A stretch of 64,000 bases of DNA from Caulobacter zeae (GCF_002858925.1 NZ_PJRS01000045.1:1-64000), one strand, 5' to 3'. Shown: positions 17,741 to 25,854, counted from the stretch's first letter. Numbers and translations: made by a program. Notes: generated by a model not told the origin, from the sequence alone.

Positions 17741-18253
17741 GTGAAGCGCACCGTCTCCCTGCTGACCTTCGCCGGCGCCGCCGTCGGCGCTCCGGCGATG
17801 GCCGCCGACCTCGCCGTCACCGTCGAGATCCCGCGCCTTTCGGTGGCCGAGTACCACAAGCCCTACGTCGCCATCTGGGTCGAGGGCCCCGACGCCACGG
17901 CCGCCGCCACCCTGGCCGTCTGGTACGACCCGGACTCCAAGGAGGACAAGGGCGAGAAGTGGCTGAAGGACATGCGCCAGTGGTGGCGCAAGGCCGGCCG
18001 CACCATGAGCTTCCCCGCCGACGGCATCTCCTCGGCCACCCGCGCGCCGGGTCCGCAGAAGCTGACCTTCAGCGGCGCCAAGAGCCAGCTCTCCAAGCTG
18101 AAGCCGGGCGCCTACACCCTGGTGGTCGAAGCCGCCCGCGAGGTCGGCGGCCACGAGGCCGTGCGCGTGCCGTTCACCTGGGGCAAGCCCGGCAAGACCG
18201 CCTCCGCCAAGGGGACGGCCGAGCTCGGCGCCGTCTCGGTCACCGTCAAATAA
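17741..18253 (+). CDS. DUF2271 exported protein
   Basis: A 170-residue exported protein. The signal peptide is KRTVSLLTFAGAAVGAPAMAA, and the mature part has VTVEIPRLSVAEYHKPYVAIWVE, LAVWYDPD, KWLKDMRQWWRKAGR and the closing GKTASAKGTAELGAV. This pattern is typical of DUF2271, a periplasmic immunoglobulin-like family of unknown function that regularly accompanies PepSY and DUF4198 proteins. The GTG start at 17741 lies 16 bases after the PepSY stop, with AGAAAGG upstream. Its position between a membrane redox protein and a periplasmic DUF4198 protein suggests a structural or ligand-binding role in the same envelope complex. Confidence 0.85.
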   Translation: MKRTVSLLTFAGAAVGAPAMAADLAVTVEIPRLSVAEYHKPYVAIWVEGPDATAAATLAVWYDPDSKEDKGEKWLKDMRQWWRKAGRTMSFPADGISSATRAPGPQKLTFSGAKSQLSKLKPGAYTLVVEAAREVGGHEAVRVPFTWGKPGKTASAKGTAELGAVSVTVK

Positions 18254-18269
18254 GCAAGAGAGAAACGCC

Positions 18270-19175
18270 ATGACCCTTCGCAAGCGCCTTCTCGCCCTCA
18301 CGGCGGCGACCGTCGCCCTGACCCTGCCGCTGGCCGCCCACGCCCACCGCGCCTGGTTCGTCCCCTCGGCCACCATCCTGTCGGGCGAAGGCTCGTGGGT
18401 GACCGTCGACGCGGCCATCTCCAACGAACTGTTCTACCCCGACCACCGCGCCATGCGTGTGGACGGCGTGGTCATCACCACCCCGGACGGTTCGACCGAG
18501 CCGCTGAAGAACGCCTCGACCGGCCAGTACCGCTCGGTGTTCGACGTCGAACTGGCCAAGCCCGGCACCTACAAGATCGGCACGGCCTCCAGCAGCGTCA
18601 TGGCCAGCTGGACCGAGAACGGCGAGGTCAAGCGCTTCCGGGGTTCGGCCGACGACTTCGCCAAGCAGGTTCCGGCCGGCGCCGCCGACCTGAAGACGAT
18701 CAAGAGCTTCAACCGCAACGAAACCTTCGTCACGCGCGGCGCCCCGACCGACACGGTGCTGAAGCCGACCGGCAAGGGCCTGGAGCTGGTTCCCGTCACC
18801 CACCCCAACGACGTGGTGGCCACTGAAGCGGCGACCTTCAAGTTCCTGATCGACGGCAAGCCCGCCGCCGACCTGGAAGTGACCTTCGTGCCGGGTAACT
18901 CGCGCTATCGCGCCACCCCGGGCGAGATCAAGGTCAAGACCGGCGCCGACGGCGCGGTGAAGTTCACCCTGCCCGAAGCCGGCATGTACTGGCTGAACGC
19001 CAGCGTCCGCACCGGCGAGACCGGCCGCGGCGGCATGGGCGGCCCTCCCGGCGGCCCCGGCGGCCCCGGCGGTCAAGGTGGTCCGGGCGGCGGCCAAGGC
19101 GGCGCCCCGACGGCCCTGGCCGGCAACGGCTTCTCGGCCAGCTACACCGCGACCCTGGAAGCCCAGCGTCCGTAA
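18270..19175 (+). CDS. DUF4198 exported protein with glycine-rich tail insert
   Basis: A 301-residue exported protein. The signal peptide LLALTAATVALTLPLAAHA leads directly into HRAWFVPSATILSGEG. A mature N-terminus starting with His right after cleavage is characteristic of DUF4198/NikM-like and CopC-like proteins, where that His binds metal. A second domain (about 185-250) has FKFLIDGKPAADLEVTFVPG and a carboxypeptidase-regulatory-like fold. A glycine/proline repeat (about 250-277, GGPGGPGGQGGPGG) precedes the last strand. It starts 16 bases after DUF2271. A periplasmic metal or cofactor-handling role is inferred from the family and the operon. Confidence 0.85.
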   Translation: MTLRKRLLALTAATVALTLPLAAHAHRAWFVPSATILSGEGSWVTVDAAISNELFYPDHRAMRVDGVVITTPDGSTEPLKNASTGQYRSVFDVELAKPGTYKIGTASSSVMASWTENGEVKRFRGSADDFAKQVPAGAADLKTIKSFNRNETFVTRGAPTDTVLKPTGKGLELVPVTHPNDVVATEAATFKFLIDGKPAADLEVTFVPGNSRYRATPGEIKVKTGADGAVKFTLPEAGMYWLNASVRTGETGRGGMGGPPGGPGGPGGQGGPGGGQGGAPTALAGNGFSASYTATLEAQRP

Positions 19176-19184
19176 TCCGCATAT

Positions 19185-19320
19185 CTCCCTTCCCCCTTCG
19201 ATGGAGGAAGGGTCGGGGATGGGGGTGACACCGGTTCAGGACCTTGCTCCGCCGGGGTGACGTCCACCGCCGCTCCACCCCCAACCCTGCCCTTCCCCCA
19301 TCAAGGGGGAAGGGAAGAGG
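19185..19320. repeat. intergenic repeat family D, copy 1
   Basis: An element with left part TCCCTTCCCCCTTCGATGG, then GGAAGGGTCGGGGATGGG, and right part CCACCCCCAACCCTGCCC ending in TCAAGGGGGAAGGGAA. The two halves are inverted relative to each other. It separates the DUF4198 gene from apbE inside the operon, and its right end falls 10 bases before the apbE start. The second copy is at 55735. Confidence 0.8.
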
Positions 19321-19330
19321 TTTCCTCCCC

Positions 19331-20335
19331 ATGACCCGCGTCCTCGTTCCCATGCTCAGCGAACCGCCGGCCCGGCCGGTGGGCGGGGTCGTGCGCGGGT
19401 TCGACGGCGAGACCATGGGCACGACCTGGTCGGTCAAGGCCGTGCTGCCGGTCACCACCGACCTTGCGGCCATGACCGCCATGGTCCAGCGCGCGCTGGA
19501 CAAGGTCGTCTCCGAGATGAGCGCCTGGGACCCGATGTCGGCGCTCTCCCGCTTCAATCGGTCAGCGCCCGGAAGCTGGACCGTCCTGCCGGCCGGTTTC
19601 GCCACGGTGCTGCGCCGCGCCCTCGAGGTGGCCGAAGGCAGCGACGGCGCCTTCGACCCGACCCTGGGCGCGATCACCGACCTCTGGGGCTTTGGCCCCC
19701 GCCCGTTCTCCGGCGAGCCGCCCAGCGCCGAGGCGCTGGACGCCGCCCGCGCGCCCATCGGCTGGCGCCGCGTGACGCTGGACGGCGACGCGCTGTTCCA
19801 GCCGGGGAGGCTCCATATCGATCTCAACGGCATCGCCAAGGGTTTCGGCGTCGACGAGGCCGCCCGCGCCCTAGACCGGGCCGGCGTGCGCTCCTACCTC
19901 GTCGAGGTCGGCGGCGAGCTGCGCGGCACGGGCGCCAAGCCCGACGGCCAGCCCTGGTGGGTCGAGCTGGAACGCCCGCCGGTCGCCGGCGCCAACGACG
20001 AGAACGCCCCCCGCACGCTGCTGGCCTTGCATGGCCTGTCGGTGGCGACCTCGGGCGACTACCGCCGCTTCTTCGACCATGCGGGCAAGCGCTACGCCCA
20101 TACGCTGGACCCCGCCGCGGGCGCGCCGTGCGACGCCGGCGTGGTCAGCGTCACCGTCATCCACTCCGAGTGCATGACCGCCGACGCCCTGGCCACGGCG
20201 CTCACCGTCATGGGTCCCGACGCGGCCATCGCCTTCGCCACGGCCCGGAACCTGCCGGCCCTGGTGGTCACGCGCGGTCCGAACGGCCTGTCCGAGCGCC
20301 TGTCGCCGGCCTTGCTGGCGATGCTCGACGAATGA
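19331..20335 (+). CDS. apbE: FAD:protein FMN transferase
   Basis: A 334-residue ApbE-family flavin transferase, which uses FAD to attach FMN covalently to Ser/Thr of target redox proteins in the periplasm. Diagnostic parts are FDGETMGTTWSVKA at the start of the fold, SAWDPMSALSRFNRS, GAFDPTLGAITDLWGFG, DLNGIAKGFGVDEAA (flavin and Mg site), VEVGGELRGTGAKPDG and YAHTLDPAAGAP. The N-terminus shows no obvious signal peptide or lipobox, unlike many ApbE proteins, so export is uncertain. The ATG at 19331 follows repeat D; an upstream in-frame start would read through the repeat. Its stop overlaps the next start as ATGA. I could find no canonical ApbE acceptor motif in the other four operon proteins. 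Confidence 0.92.
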   Translation: MTRVLVPMLSEPPARPVGGVVRGFDGETMGTTWSVKAVLPVTTDLAAMTAMVQRALDKVVSEMSAWDPMSALSRFNRSAPGSWTVLPAGFATVLRRALEVAEGSDGAFDPTLGAITDLWGFGPRPFSGEPPSAEALDAARAPIGWRRVTLDGDALFQPGRLHIDLNGIAKGFGVDEAARALDRAGVRSYLVEVGGELRGTGAKPDGQPWWVELERPPVAGANDENAPRTLLALHGLSVATSGDYRRFFDHAGKRYAHTLDPAAGAPCDAGVVSVTVIHSECMTADALATALTVMGPDAAIAFATARNLPALVVTRGPNGLSERLSPALLAMLDE

Positions 20336-21882
20336 CCGACTTCCTCTCCAGCCTGCCGCCGGACGCCCGCCGCCTGGCCCTGGCCGCCGTCGTGGTCGGC
20401 CTCTACGTGCTGCTGTGCGCCGGGATCGCCGTGAAGGTCGCCCTGCGCAAGCGGAAGGCCCGCCGCGAGGAGGCCGCCCTGGCGTCCGGCGCCGGCGAAC
20501 CGGTGCTGGTCGCCTTCGCCAGCCAAACGGGCTTCGCCGAAGAGCTGGCCATGGCCACGGCCAAGGCGCTGCAGGCGGCCGACCTGCCGGTGCGCCTGCG
20601 CGAGCTGGCGGCCGTCGAGCCCCGCGACCTTTCCGGCCGCGCCCTCTTCATCGTCAGCACCACCGGCGAGGGCGACGCGCCCGACAACGCCCGCCGCTTC
20701 ATCCGTGACGTGATGGCGACCGAACCGGACCTGGGCAAGCTGTCCTACGCCGTGCTGGCCCTGGGCGACTCGACCTACGCCCAATACTGCGCCTTTGGCC
20801 GCTCGCTGGACGCCTGGCTGGCCCGCAACGGCGGCGCGCGCCTGTTCGACACGGTCGAGGTCGACGACGGCGAAGCCGCCGCCCTGCGCCACTGGCAGTC
20901 GCAGCTGGCGGTGCTCACCGGCTCCACCGACGCCCCCGACTGGAGCCGCCCGGCCTATGGTCGCTGGACCCTGTCGGGCCGCCGCCTGCTCAACCCCGGC
21001 TCGGCCGGCGAAGGCGCCTTCCACGTTCGGCTTGAGCCGCAGGACGGCGGCGCGGCCTGGCAGGCCGGCGACATCGTCGAGATCGGTCCGCGCAACGCCC
21101 CGGCCGAGGTCGCCGACCTGCTCTCGCGCCTGTCGCTGAGCGCCGAAGCGCCGGTGAAGGCCGACGAGGCCGCTGCGCTGGGCGAGGCCCTGTCCTGGCG
21201 GCGGCTGCCGCACGAGGACGCCGCCATCAAGGCCCTGGCCGGAACCACGCCCCAGGCCCTGGTCGACGCCTTGCCTGCCCTGCCGCACCGCGAATACTCG
21301 ATCGCCTCCCTGCCGGCCGACAGCGGGGTCGAGCTGGTCGTGCGCCTGATGCGCCGCGCCGACGGCAAGCCGGGCCTGGGCTCGGGATGGCTGGTCGAGC
21401 ACGCCGCCGTCGGGGCCGAGATCGCCGGCCGCGTGCGCGCCAACCGCAGCTTCCACGCCCCGCAAGACGACCGGCCGATGATCCTGATCGGCGCGGGCAC
21501 GGGCCTGGCCGGCCTGCGCAGCCACCTGAAGGCCCGCGCCGCCCTGGGCCGCAAGCGGAACTGGCTGGTCTTCGGCGAGCGCTCGTCGGCCCACGACTTC
21601 TTCCATCGCGAGGAGATCGAGGCCTGGGTCGCTTCGGGCGTGCTGGCGCGGCTCGACCTCGCCTTCTCCCGCGACCAGGCTGAGAAGGTCTACGTCCAGC
21701 ACCGCCTGCGGGCGGCCGCCGACGAGGTCCGGGCCTGGGTGGCGCGGGGCGCGGCGATCTATGTCTGCGGTTCGCTGGAAGGCATGTCGCGCGAGGTCCA
21801 CGCAGCGCTGGGCGAGATCCTGGGCGCAGGCGCGCTGGAGGACCTGGCGGATCAGGGCCGGTATCGCCGGGACGTCTACTGA
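20332..21882 (+). CDS. membrane-anchored flavodoxin / sulfite-reductase-alpha-like flavoprotein
   Basis: A 516-residue diflavin reductase. One N-terminal helix (about 11-32) anchors it in the inner membrane. A flavodoxin domain (about 50-190) has FASQTGFAEELA, STTGEGDAPDNA and ALGDSTYAQYCAFG for FMN. A CysJ/ferredoxin-NADP reductase-like half follows, with REYSIASLP for FAD, GAGTGLAGLRSHL and YVCGSLEGMSREV for NADPH, and a terminal aromatic residue. It should pass electrons from NADPH through FAD and FMN to a membrane partner, most simply the PepSY protein of the same operon, for example for ferric reduction. Its ATG overlaps the apbE stop (ATGA). Confidence 0.9.
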   Translation: MTDFLSSLPPDARRLALAAVVVGLYVLLCAGIAVKVALRKRKARREEAALASGAGEPVLVAFASQTGFAEELAMATAKALQAADLPVRLRELAAVEPRDLSGRALFIVSTTGEGDAPDNARRFIRDVMATEPDLGKLSYAVLALGDSTYAQYCAFGRSLDAWLARNGGARLFDTVEVDDGEAAALRHWQSQLAVLTGSTDAPDWSRPAYGRWTLSGRRLLNPGSAGEGAFHVRLEPQDGGAAWQAGDIVEIGPRNAPAEVADLLSRLSLSAEAPVKADEAAALGEALSWRRLPHEDAAIKALAGTTPQALVDALPALPHREYSIASLPADSGVELVVRLMRRADGKPGLGSGWLVEHAAVGAEIAGRVRANRSFHAPQDDRPMILIGAGTGLAGLRSHLKARAALGRKRNWLVFGERSSAHDFFHREEIEAWVASGVLARLDLAFSRDQAEKVYVQHRLRAAADEVRAWVARGAAIYVCGSLEGMSREVHAALGEILGAGALEDLADQGRYRRDVY

Positions 21883-21886
21883 GGGG

Positions 21887-22423
21887 TTACGGCCTAAGTC
21901 GATCACGCTCCTGCGGCGTATTGGCGCCCAGCAACCGCGCCTTCGCCTCTTCGGGACATTTCAGCACCGCAAGCCCCGCCCGCTCCACCAGCCGCCGCAG
22001 CGGCCAGCCCGCCTGCGCCTCCTCCGGCAGGGCGTCCAGCGGCAGCACCATCGGCACGGGCGAAACCTCGAACGTCCCGCCCCGCTCCGTCGCCAGCAGC
22101 GGCGCGAGGTCGTCCACCGTCAGGGTCGGCGCATCGACAGCCAGCACCAGGGCCCGATCGCAGCCGCGCGCCCGCAGCGCCGCCGCGCCGGCCAGCACGC
22201 CGCCGACCGGGCCCGCGCCTTCCTGCGGATCGGGGACCCAATCCAGGCCGTAGTCGCGCCCGGCTGTAAGCACCATCTCGGCGCCGGCCGCCCGCGCCAG
22301 GGCCGCCACGCGGTCCACGGCCCGCACGCCGCCCCAGTCGATCAGGGCCTTGTCCCGCCCCATCCGGACCGAGCGGCCGCCGCACAAAATGATGACTCCA
22401 AGGCGAGCGTCACGCGTGTTCAT
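21887..22423 (-). CDS. mobA: molybdenum cofactor guanylyltransferase-like protein
   Basis: A 178-residue MobA-type nucleotidyltransferase, which joins GMP to molybdopterin to make the bis-MGD precursor. The N-terminal signature [22 protein letters not shown] matches the GTP-binding LAGGxSxRMGxDKA loop. The [19 protein letters not shown] and [15 protein letters not shown] segments match the guanine pocket and the metal-binding aspartate. It is slightly short for the family (about 190-200 residues). It is convergent with the flavoprotein gene (4-base gap) and divergent from the LacI-type gene. No molybdoenzyme is encoded in the window, so it serves the cell generally. Confidence 0.85.
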   Translation of the reverse strand: MNTRDARLGVIILCGGRSVRMGRDKALIDWGGVRAVDRVAALARAAGAEMVLTAGRDYGLDWVPDPQEGAGPVGGVLAGAAALRARGCDRALVLAVDAPTLTVDDLAPLLATERGGTFEVSPVPMVLPLDALPEEAQAGWPLRRLVERAGLAVLKCPEEAKARLLGANTPQERDRLRP

Positions 22424-22525
22424 GCCCCCTTCCCTACGCCTTGCCGGGAGCCTCGACCAAGGCCCCGCTTCCCCCTGGCGCGAGAAACGGTCTAGACTCG
22501 CCCAAAAGGGACGGACTTCTCAGTT

Positions 22526-23581
22526 ATGAACGAACGCACCGAGCGCACCCGGCGGCGCAGCAGCCAGAGCGCCACGATCCGCGACGTCGCGGCCCGCGCC
22601 GGCGTGTCGCCGATGACCGTCTCGCGGGTCATCAACCGCGAGTCCACCGTCAAGGAAGAGACGCGGGCGCTGGTCGAGCAGGCCATCGCCGAGCTGAACT
22701 ACGCCCCCAACCCGGCCGCCCGCAGCTTGGCCGGCAGCGCCCCGTTCCGCATCGGCCTGCTCTACGACAACCCCTCGACCGGCTACCTGTCGGAGTTCCT
22801 GGTCGGCGCCCTCGACGAGAGCAGCCGCACCGGCTCGCAGATCGTCATCGAGAAGTGCGCCGAGCCGGAACTGGCCGGCGCCACCCTGGCCCGGCTGCTG
22901 AAGACCGGCGTCGACGGCTTGATCCTGCCGCCGCCGCTGTGCGAATCCCAGACCGTGCTGGCCGAGGTGAAGGCCGCCGGCGCGGCCGCCGTGGCCGTCG
23001 CGCCAGGCATGGCCAGCAGCGACATGGCCACCATCCGCATCGACAACGAAGCCGCCGCCTTCGAGCTGACCCAGCACCTGCTGGCGCTCGGCCACAAGCG
23101 CTTCGGCTTCATCAAGGGCCACCCCAACCAGACGGTCAGCCAGCAGCGGATGGACGGCTTCATGACCGCCCTGAAGGCCGCCGGAATCCCGCAGGAAGAC
23201 GTTCGCGTCGAGCAGGGTTACTTCACCTACCGCTCGGGCCTGGAGGCGGCCGAGCGGCTGCTGAACGCCAAGGACCGCCCCACCGCCGTCTTCGCCGCCA
23301 ACGACGACATGGCCGCCGCCACGGCGGGGCTGGCCCACCGCCTGGGCCTGGACGTGCCGGGCGACGTCTCGATCGTCGGCTTCGACGACACCTCGATCGC
23401 CGCCAACATCTGGCCCGCCTTGACCACCGTCCACCAGCCCATCGCCGCCATGGCCCGCGCCGCCGTAGACCTGGTGCTGGAAGAGATCCGCCGCCACCGC
23501 GACGGAACCGGCGAGCCGCGGCAGCTGATGCATCCGCACACCCTGATCGTGCGGGACTCGGCAGGGCCGGCGCCGACCTAG
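22526..23581 (+). CDS. xylR: LacI-family repressor, probable XylR
   Basis: A 351-residue LacI/GalR regulator. It has an N-terminal helix-turn-helix (about 17-40; TIRDVAARAGVSPMTVSRVI), a hinge helix (NPAARSLAG), and a periplasmic-binding-protein-like sugar domain with IGLLYDNPSTGYLSEFL, FIKGHPNQTVSQQRMDGF, AVFAANDDMAAATAG and DVSIVGFDDTSIAANIWPALTTVHQP. It lies directly upstream of the xylX operon, whose promoter contains the 14-base palindrome TGTTAGCGCTAACA. It is therefore the best candidate for the xylose-responsive repressor. As I recall, in C. crescentus the characterised xylR lies away from the xyl operon, so adjacency here would be a useful arrangement to confirm. Confidence 0.8.
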   Translation: MNERTERTRRRSSQSATIRDVAARAGVSPMTVSRVINRESTVKEETRALVEQAIAELNYAPNPAARSLAGSAPFRIGLLYDNPSTGYLSEFLVGALDESSRTGSQIVIEKCAEPELAGATLARLLKTGVDGLILPPPLCESQTVLAEVKAAGAAAVAVAPGMASSDMATIRIDNEAAAFELTQHLLALGHKRFGFIKGHPNQTVSQQRMDGFMTALKAAGIPQEDVRVEQGYFTYRSGLEAAERLLNAKDRPTAVFAANDDMAAATAGLAHRLGLDVPGDVSIVGFDDTSIAANIWPALTTVHQPIAAMARAAVDLVLEEIRRHRDGTGEPRQLMHPHTLIVRDSAGPAPT

Positions 23582-23583
23582 AT

Positions 23584-23747
23584 CCCCTCTCCCAGAGGGA
23601 GAGGGAGGGGCCCAGGCGTTAGCCTGGAAGGGTGAGGGGTTACACGGCCGGCCGCCGTTCCCCCTCACACGCGCCAACCTTCCGACGCCCTACCCCCTCA
23701 CCCTCCCACGCCTGCGGCGCGGCCCCTCCCTCTCCCCATGGGAGAGG
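23584..23747. repeat. intergenic repeat family C, copy 2
   Basis: A 164 bp element beginning CCCTCTCCCAGAGGGAGAGG and ending CTCTCCCCATGGGAGAGG. Inner parts GGCGTTAGCC, GGGTGAGGGG / CCCCTCACCC and GCCTGCGGCGCGGC fold against one another. It fills the left half of the 325-base interval between xylR and xylX; the xyl operators occupy the right half. Copy 1 is at 11427. Confidence 0.8.
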
Positions 23748-23791
23748 TGGGCTCGTTGCGGCGCGACCGCGTGTCGGCAGACATGAGTTTT

Positions 23792-23808
23792 GAGTTGTCA
23801 GACAACTC
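23792..23808. promoter_or_regulatory. perfect 17-base palindrome in the xylX promoter region
   Basis: GAGTTGTCAGACAACTC has perfect 8-base arms around a single A. It lies 18 bases upstream of the xyl-type operator and about 100 bases upstream of the xylX start. It differs in sequence from that operator, so a second regulator (for example GntR- or MarR-like) is possible. Confidence 0.5.
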
Positions 23809-23825
23809 CCTTGCGCCCCTCCACA

Positions 23826-23839
23826 TGTTAGCGCTAACA
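23826..23839. promoter_or_regulatory. XylR-type operator of the xylX operon
   Basis: TGTTAGCGCTAACA is a perfect 14-base palindrome with the central GCGC typical of LacI-family sites. It closely resembles the xyl-box (TGGTAGCGCTAACA) that I recall from xylose-controlled genes of Xanthomonas and Caulobacter. It ends 67 bases before the xylX start codon, consistent with repression of a promoter here. Confidence 0.75.
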
Positions 23840-23906
23840 AGTCAGGGAGTTAAGAAGCGTGGCGGCGGGACGACGATCCCTGCCCGCGCGAAAGGGAGAA
23901 AACGCG

Positions 23907-25061
23907 GTGGGCGTGACGCAATACCTTCCCGAGGACTGGCGGGAAGCGACCCTTCTGGGCCGCATCGACTTTGGCCAGGGCCCGACCCCCGTTCTGATCC
24001 GCGGCGGCCACGTCGAGGACGTCAGCAAGATCGCCCCCACCGTCGCCGACCTGATGAACGCCTACGCCCCGGGCGACGCGATCCCGCGCGGCGTCGACAA
24101 GGGTCCGCTGGAAAAGCTCGACCTGCGCCCCGTCTGGGACGACCCGCAGGGCAATGCGCCGGCCAAGCTGCTGGCCCCCGTCGACCTGCAATGCCTGAAG
24201 GCCGCCGGCGTCACCTTCGCCGTTTCGACCCTGGAACGGGTGATCGAGGAGCGCGCCCGCGGCGACGCCGCCAAGGCCCTGGAAATCCGCCAGCAGTTGT
24301 CAGACCGCATGGGCGGCGACCTCAAGAGCGTCGAGCCGGGCTCGGAAGGCGCCGCGCGCCTGAAGGAAGCGCTGGTGGCGGATGGCCTGTGGTCGCAATA
24401 CCTGGAAGTGGCCATCGGTCCCGACGCCGAGATCTTCACCAAGGGCCCGACGCTGTCGTCGATGGGCTGGGGCGACCAGGTCGGCGTCCGCAAGGACAGC
24501 CACTGGAACAACCCCGAGCCGGAAGTCGTGCTGCTGGTCGACGGCTCGGGCGAGATCCGCGGCGCGTCGCTGGGCAACGACGTCAACCTGCGCGACTTCG
24601 AAGGCCGCTCGGCCCTGCTGCTCAGCAAGGCCAAGGACAACAACGCCTCCTGCTCGATCGGTCCGTTCTTCCGCCTGTTCGACGCCTCGTTCAGCCTCGA
24701 TGACGTACGCAGCGCCGAGGTCGAGCTGAAGATCACCGGCCGCGACGACTTCGTGCTCGACGGCAAGTCGAACATGAGCCTGATCAGCCGCGATCCGACC
24801 GTGCTGGCCGGCCAGGCCTATGGCAAGCAGCACCAGTATCCGGACGGCTTCGTGCTGTTCCTGGGCACCATGTTCGCGCCCATCCAGGACCGCGACGCGC
24901 CCGGCCAGGGCTTCACCCACAAGGTCGGCGACCGTGTCCGCGTCTCGACCCCCAAGCTGGGCGTGCTCGAGAACGAGGTGACCACCTGCGACCAGGCCAA
25001 GCCCTGGACCTTCGGCATCTCGGCCCTGATCCGCAACCTGGCCGGCCGCGGCCTGCTGTGA
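23907..25061 (+). CDS. xylX: 2-keto-3-deoxy-D-xylonate dehydratase
   Basis: A 384-residue fumarylacetoacetate-hydrolase-fold enzyme of the oxidative xylose pathway. It dehydrates 2-keto-3-deoxyxylonate to 2-oxoglutarate semialdehyde. The N-terminus (VTQYLPEDWREATLLGRIDF) and the segments NPEPEVVLLVDGSGEI, GASLGNDVNLRDFEGRSALLL and PFFRLFDASFSLDDV agree with the Caulobacter XylX family. I chose the GTG at 23907, which has AAGGGAG 7 bases upstream; a start 16 codons earlier would give an unrelated basic leader. It is first in the xyl operon behind the XylR-type operator. Position 2 of the operon goes directly to xylB: the semialdehyde dehydrogenase gene (xylA), which I recall between them in C. 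crescentus, is absent. Confidence 0.93.
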   Translation: MGVTQYLPEDWREATLLGRIDFGQGPTPVLIRGGHVEDVSKIAPTVADLMNAYAPGDAIPRGVDKGPLEKLDLRPVWDDPQGNAPAKLLAPVDLQCLKAAGVTFAVSTLERVIEERARGDAAKALEIRQQLSDRMGGDLKSVEPGSEGAARLKEALVADGLWSQYLEVAIGPDAEIFTKGPTLSSMGWGDQVGVRKDSHWNNPEPEVVLLVDGSGEIRGASLGNDVNLRDFEGRSALLLSKAKDNNASCSIGPFFRLFDASFSLDDVRSAEVELKITGRDDFVLDGKSNMSLISRDPTVLAGQAYGKQHQYPDGFVLFLGTMFAPIQDRDAPGQGFTHKVGDRVRVSTPKLGVLENEVTTCDQAKPWTFGISALIRNLAGRGLL

Positions 25062-25091
25062 TCCTCGTTTCCTCTTTCCAGGCGTAAGCGC

Positions 25092-25838
25092 ATGTCCTCT
25101 GCCATCTATCCCAGCCTTCAGGGCAAGCGCGTCGTCATCACCGGCGGCGGCTCCGGCATCGGCGCGGGCATCACCACCGCCTTCGCCCGCCAGGGCGCCG
25201 AAGTGATCTTCGTCGACATCGCCGCCGAGGACTCGGAGGCCCTGGTCGCCGACCTGGCCGACGCTCCGATCAAGCCGGTGTTCAAGCCGGTCGACCTGAC
25301 CGACCTGGAAGCCGTGAAGGCGTTCTTCGCCGAGACCGGCCCGATCGACGTGCTGGTCAACAACGCCGGCAACGACGACCGTCACAGCCTGGCCGACGTG
25401 ACCCCGGCCTACTGGGACAACCGCATGAACGTGAACCTGCGTCACATGCTGTTCTGCGCCCAGGCCGCGGCCCCCGGCATGAAGGCCCGCGGCGGCGGCG
25501 CGATCATCAACTTCGGCTCGATCAGCTGGCACCTGGGCCTGGAGGACCTCGTCCTCTACGAAACCGCCAAGGCCGGCATCGAGGGCATGACCCGCGCCCT
25601 GGCCCGCGAGCTCGGCCCCGACGACATCCGCGTCACCTGCGTGGTGCCGGGCAACGTCAAGACCAAGCGCCAGGAGAAGTGGTACACGCCCGAAGGCGAG
25701 GCCGAGATCGTCAAGGCCCAGGCCGTCAAGGGCCGCATCCTGCCGGCCAACGTCGCCTCGCTGGTGCTGTTCCTGGCCTCGGACGACGGCAGCCTGTGCA
25801 CCGGCCACGAATACTGGATCGACGCCGGCTGGCGATAA
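25092..25838 (+). CDS. xylB: NAD-dependent D-xylose 1-dehydrogenase
   Basis: A 248-residue short-chain dehydrogenase/reductase that oxidises D-xylose to D-xylono-lactone with NAD, the first step of the pathway. It has the TGGGSGIG nucleotide-binding loop (17-24), NNAG, and a catalytic Ser143-Tyr156-Lys160 set in FGSISWHLGLEDLVLYETAK. The closing VLFLASDDGSLCTGHEYWIDAGW is as in Caulobacter XylB, and the length matches that enzyme. It starts 30 bases after xylX. A family-B repeat separates it from xylC. Confidence 0.94.
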   Translation: MSSAIYPSLQGKRVVITGGGSGIGAGITTAFARQGAEVIFVDIAAEDSEALVADLADAPIKPVFKPVDLTDLEAVKAFFAETGPIDVLVNNAGNDDRHSLADVTPAYWDNRMNVNLRHMLFCAQAAAPGMKARGGGAIINFGSISWHLGLEDLVLYETAKAGIEGMTRALARELGPDDIRVTCVVPGNVKTKRQEKWYTPEGEAEIVKAQAVKGRILPANVASLVLFLASDDGSLCTGHEYWIDAGWR

Positions 25839-25854
25839 GATAGGTCGGCGAAGG

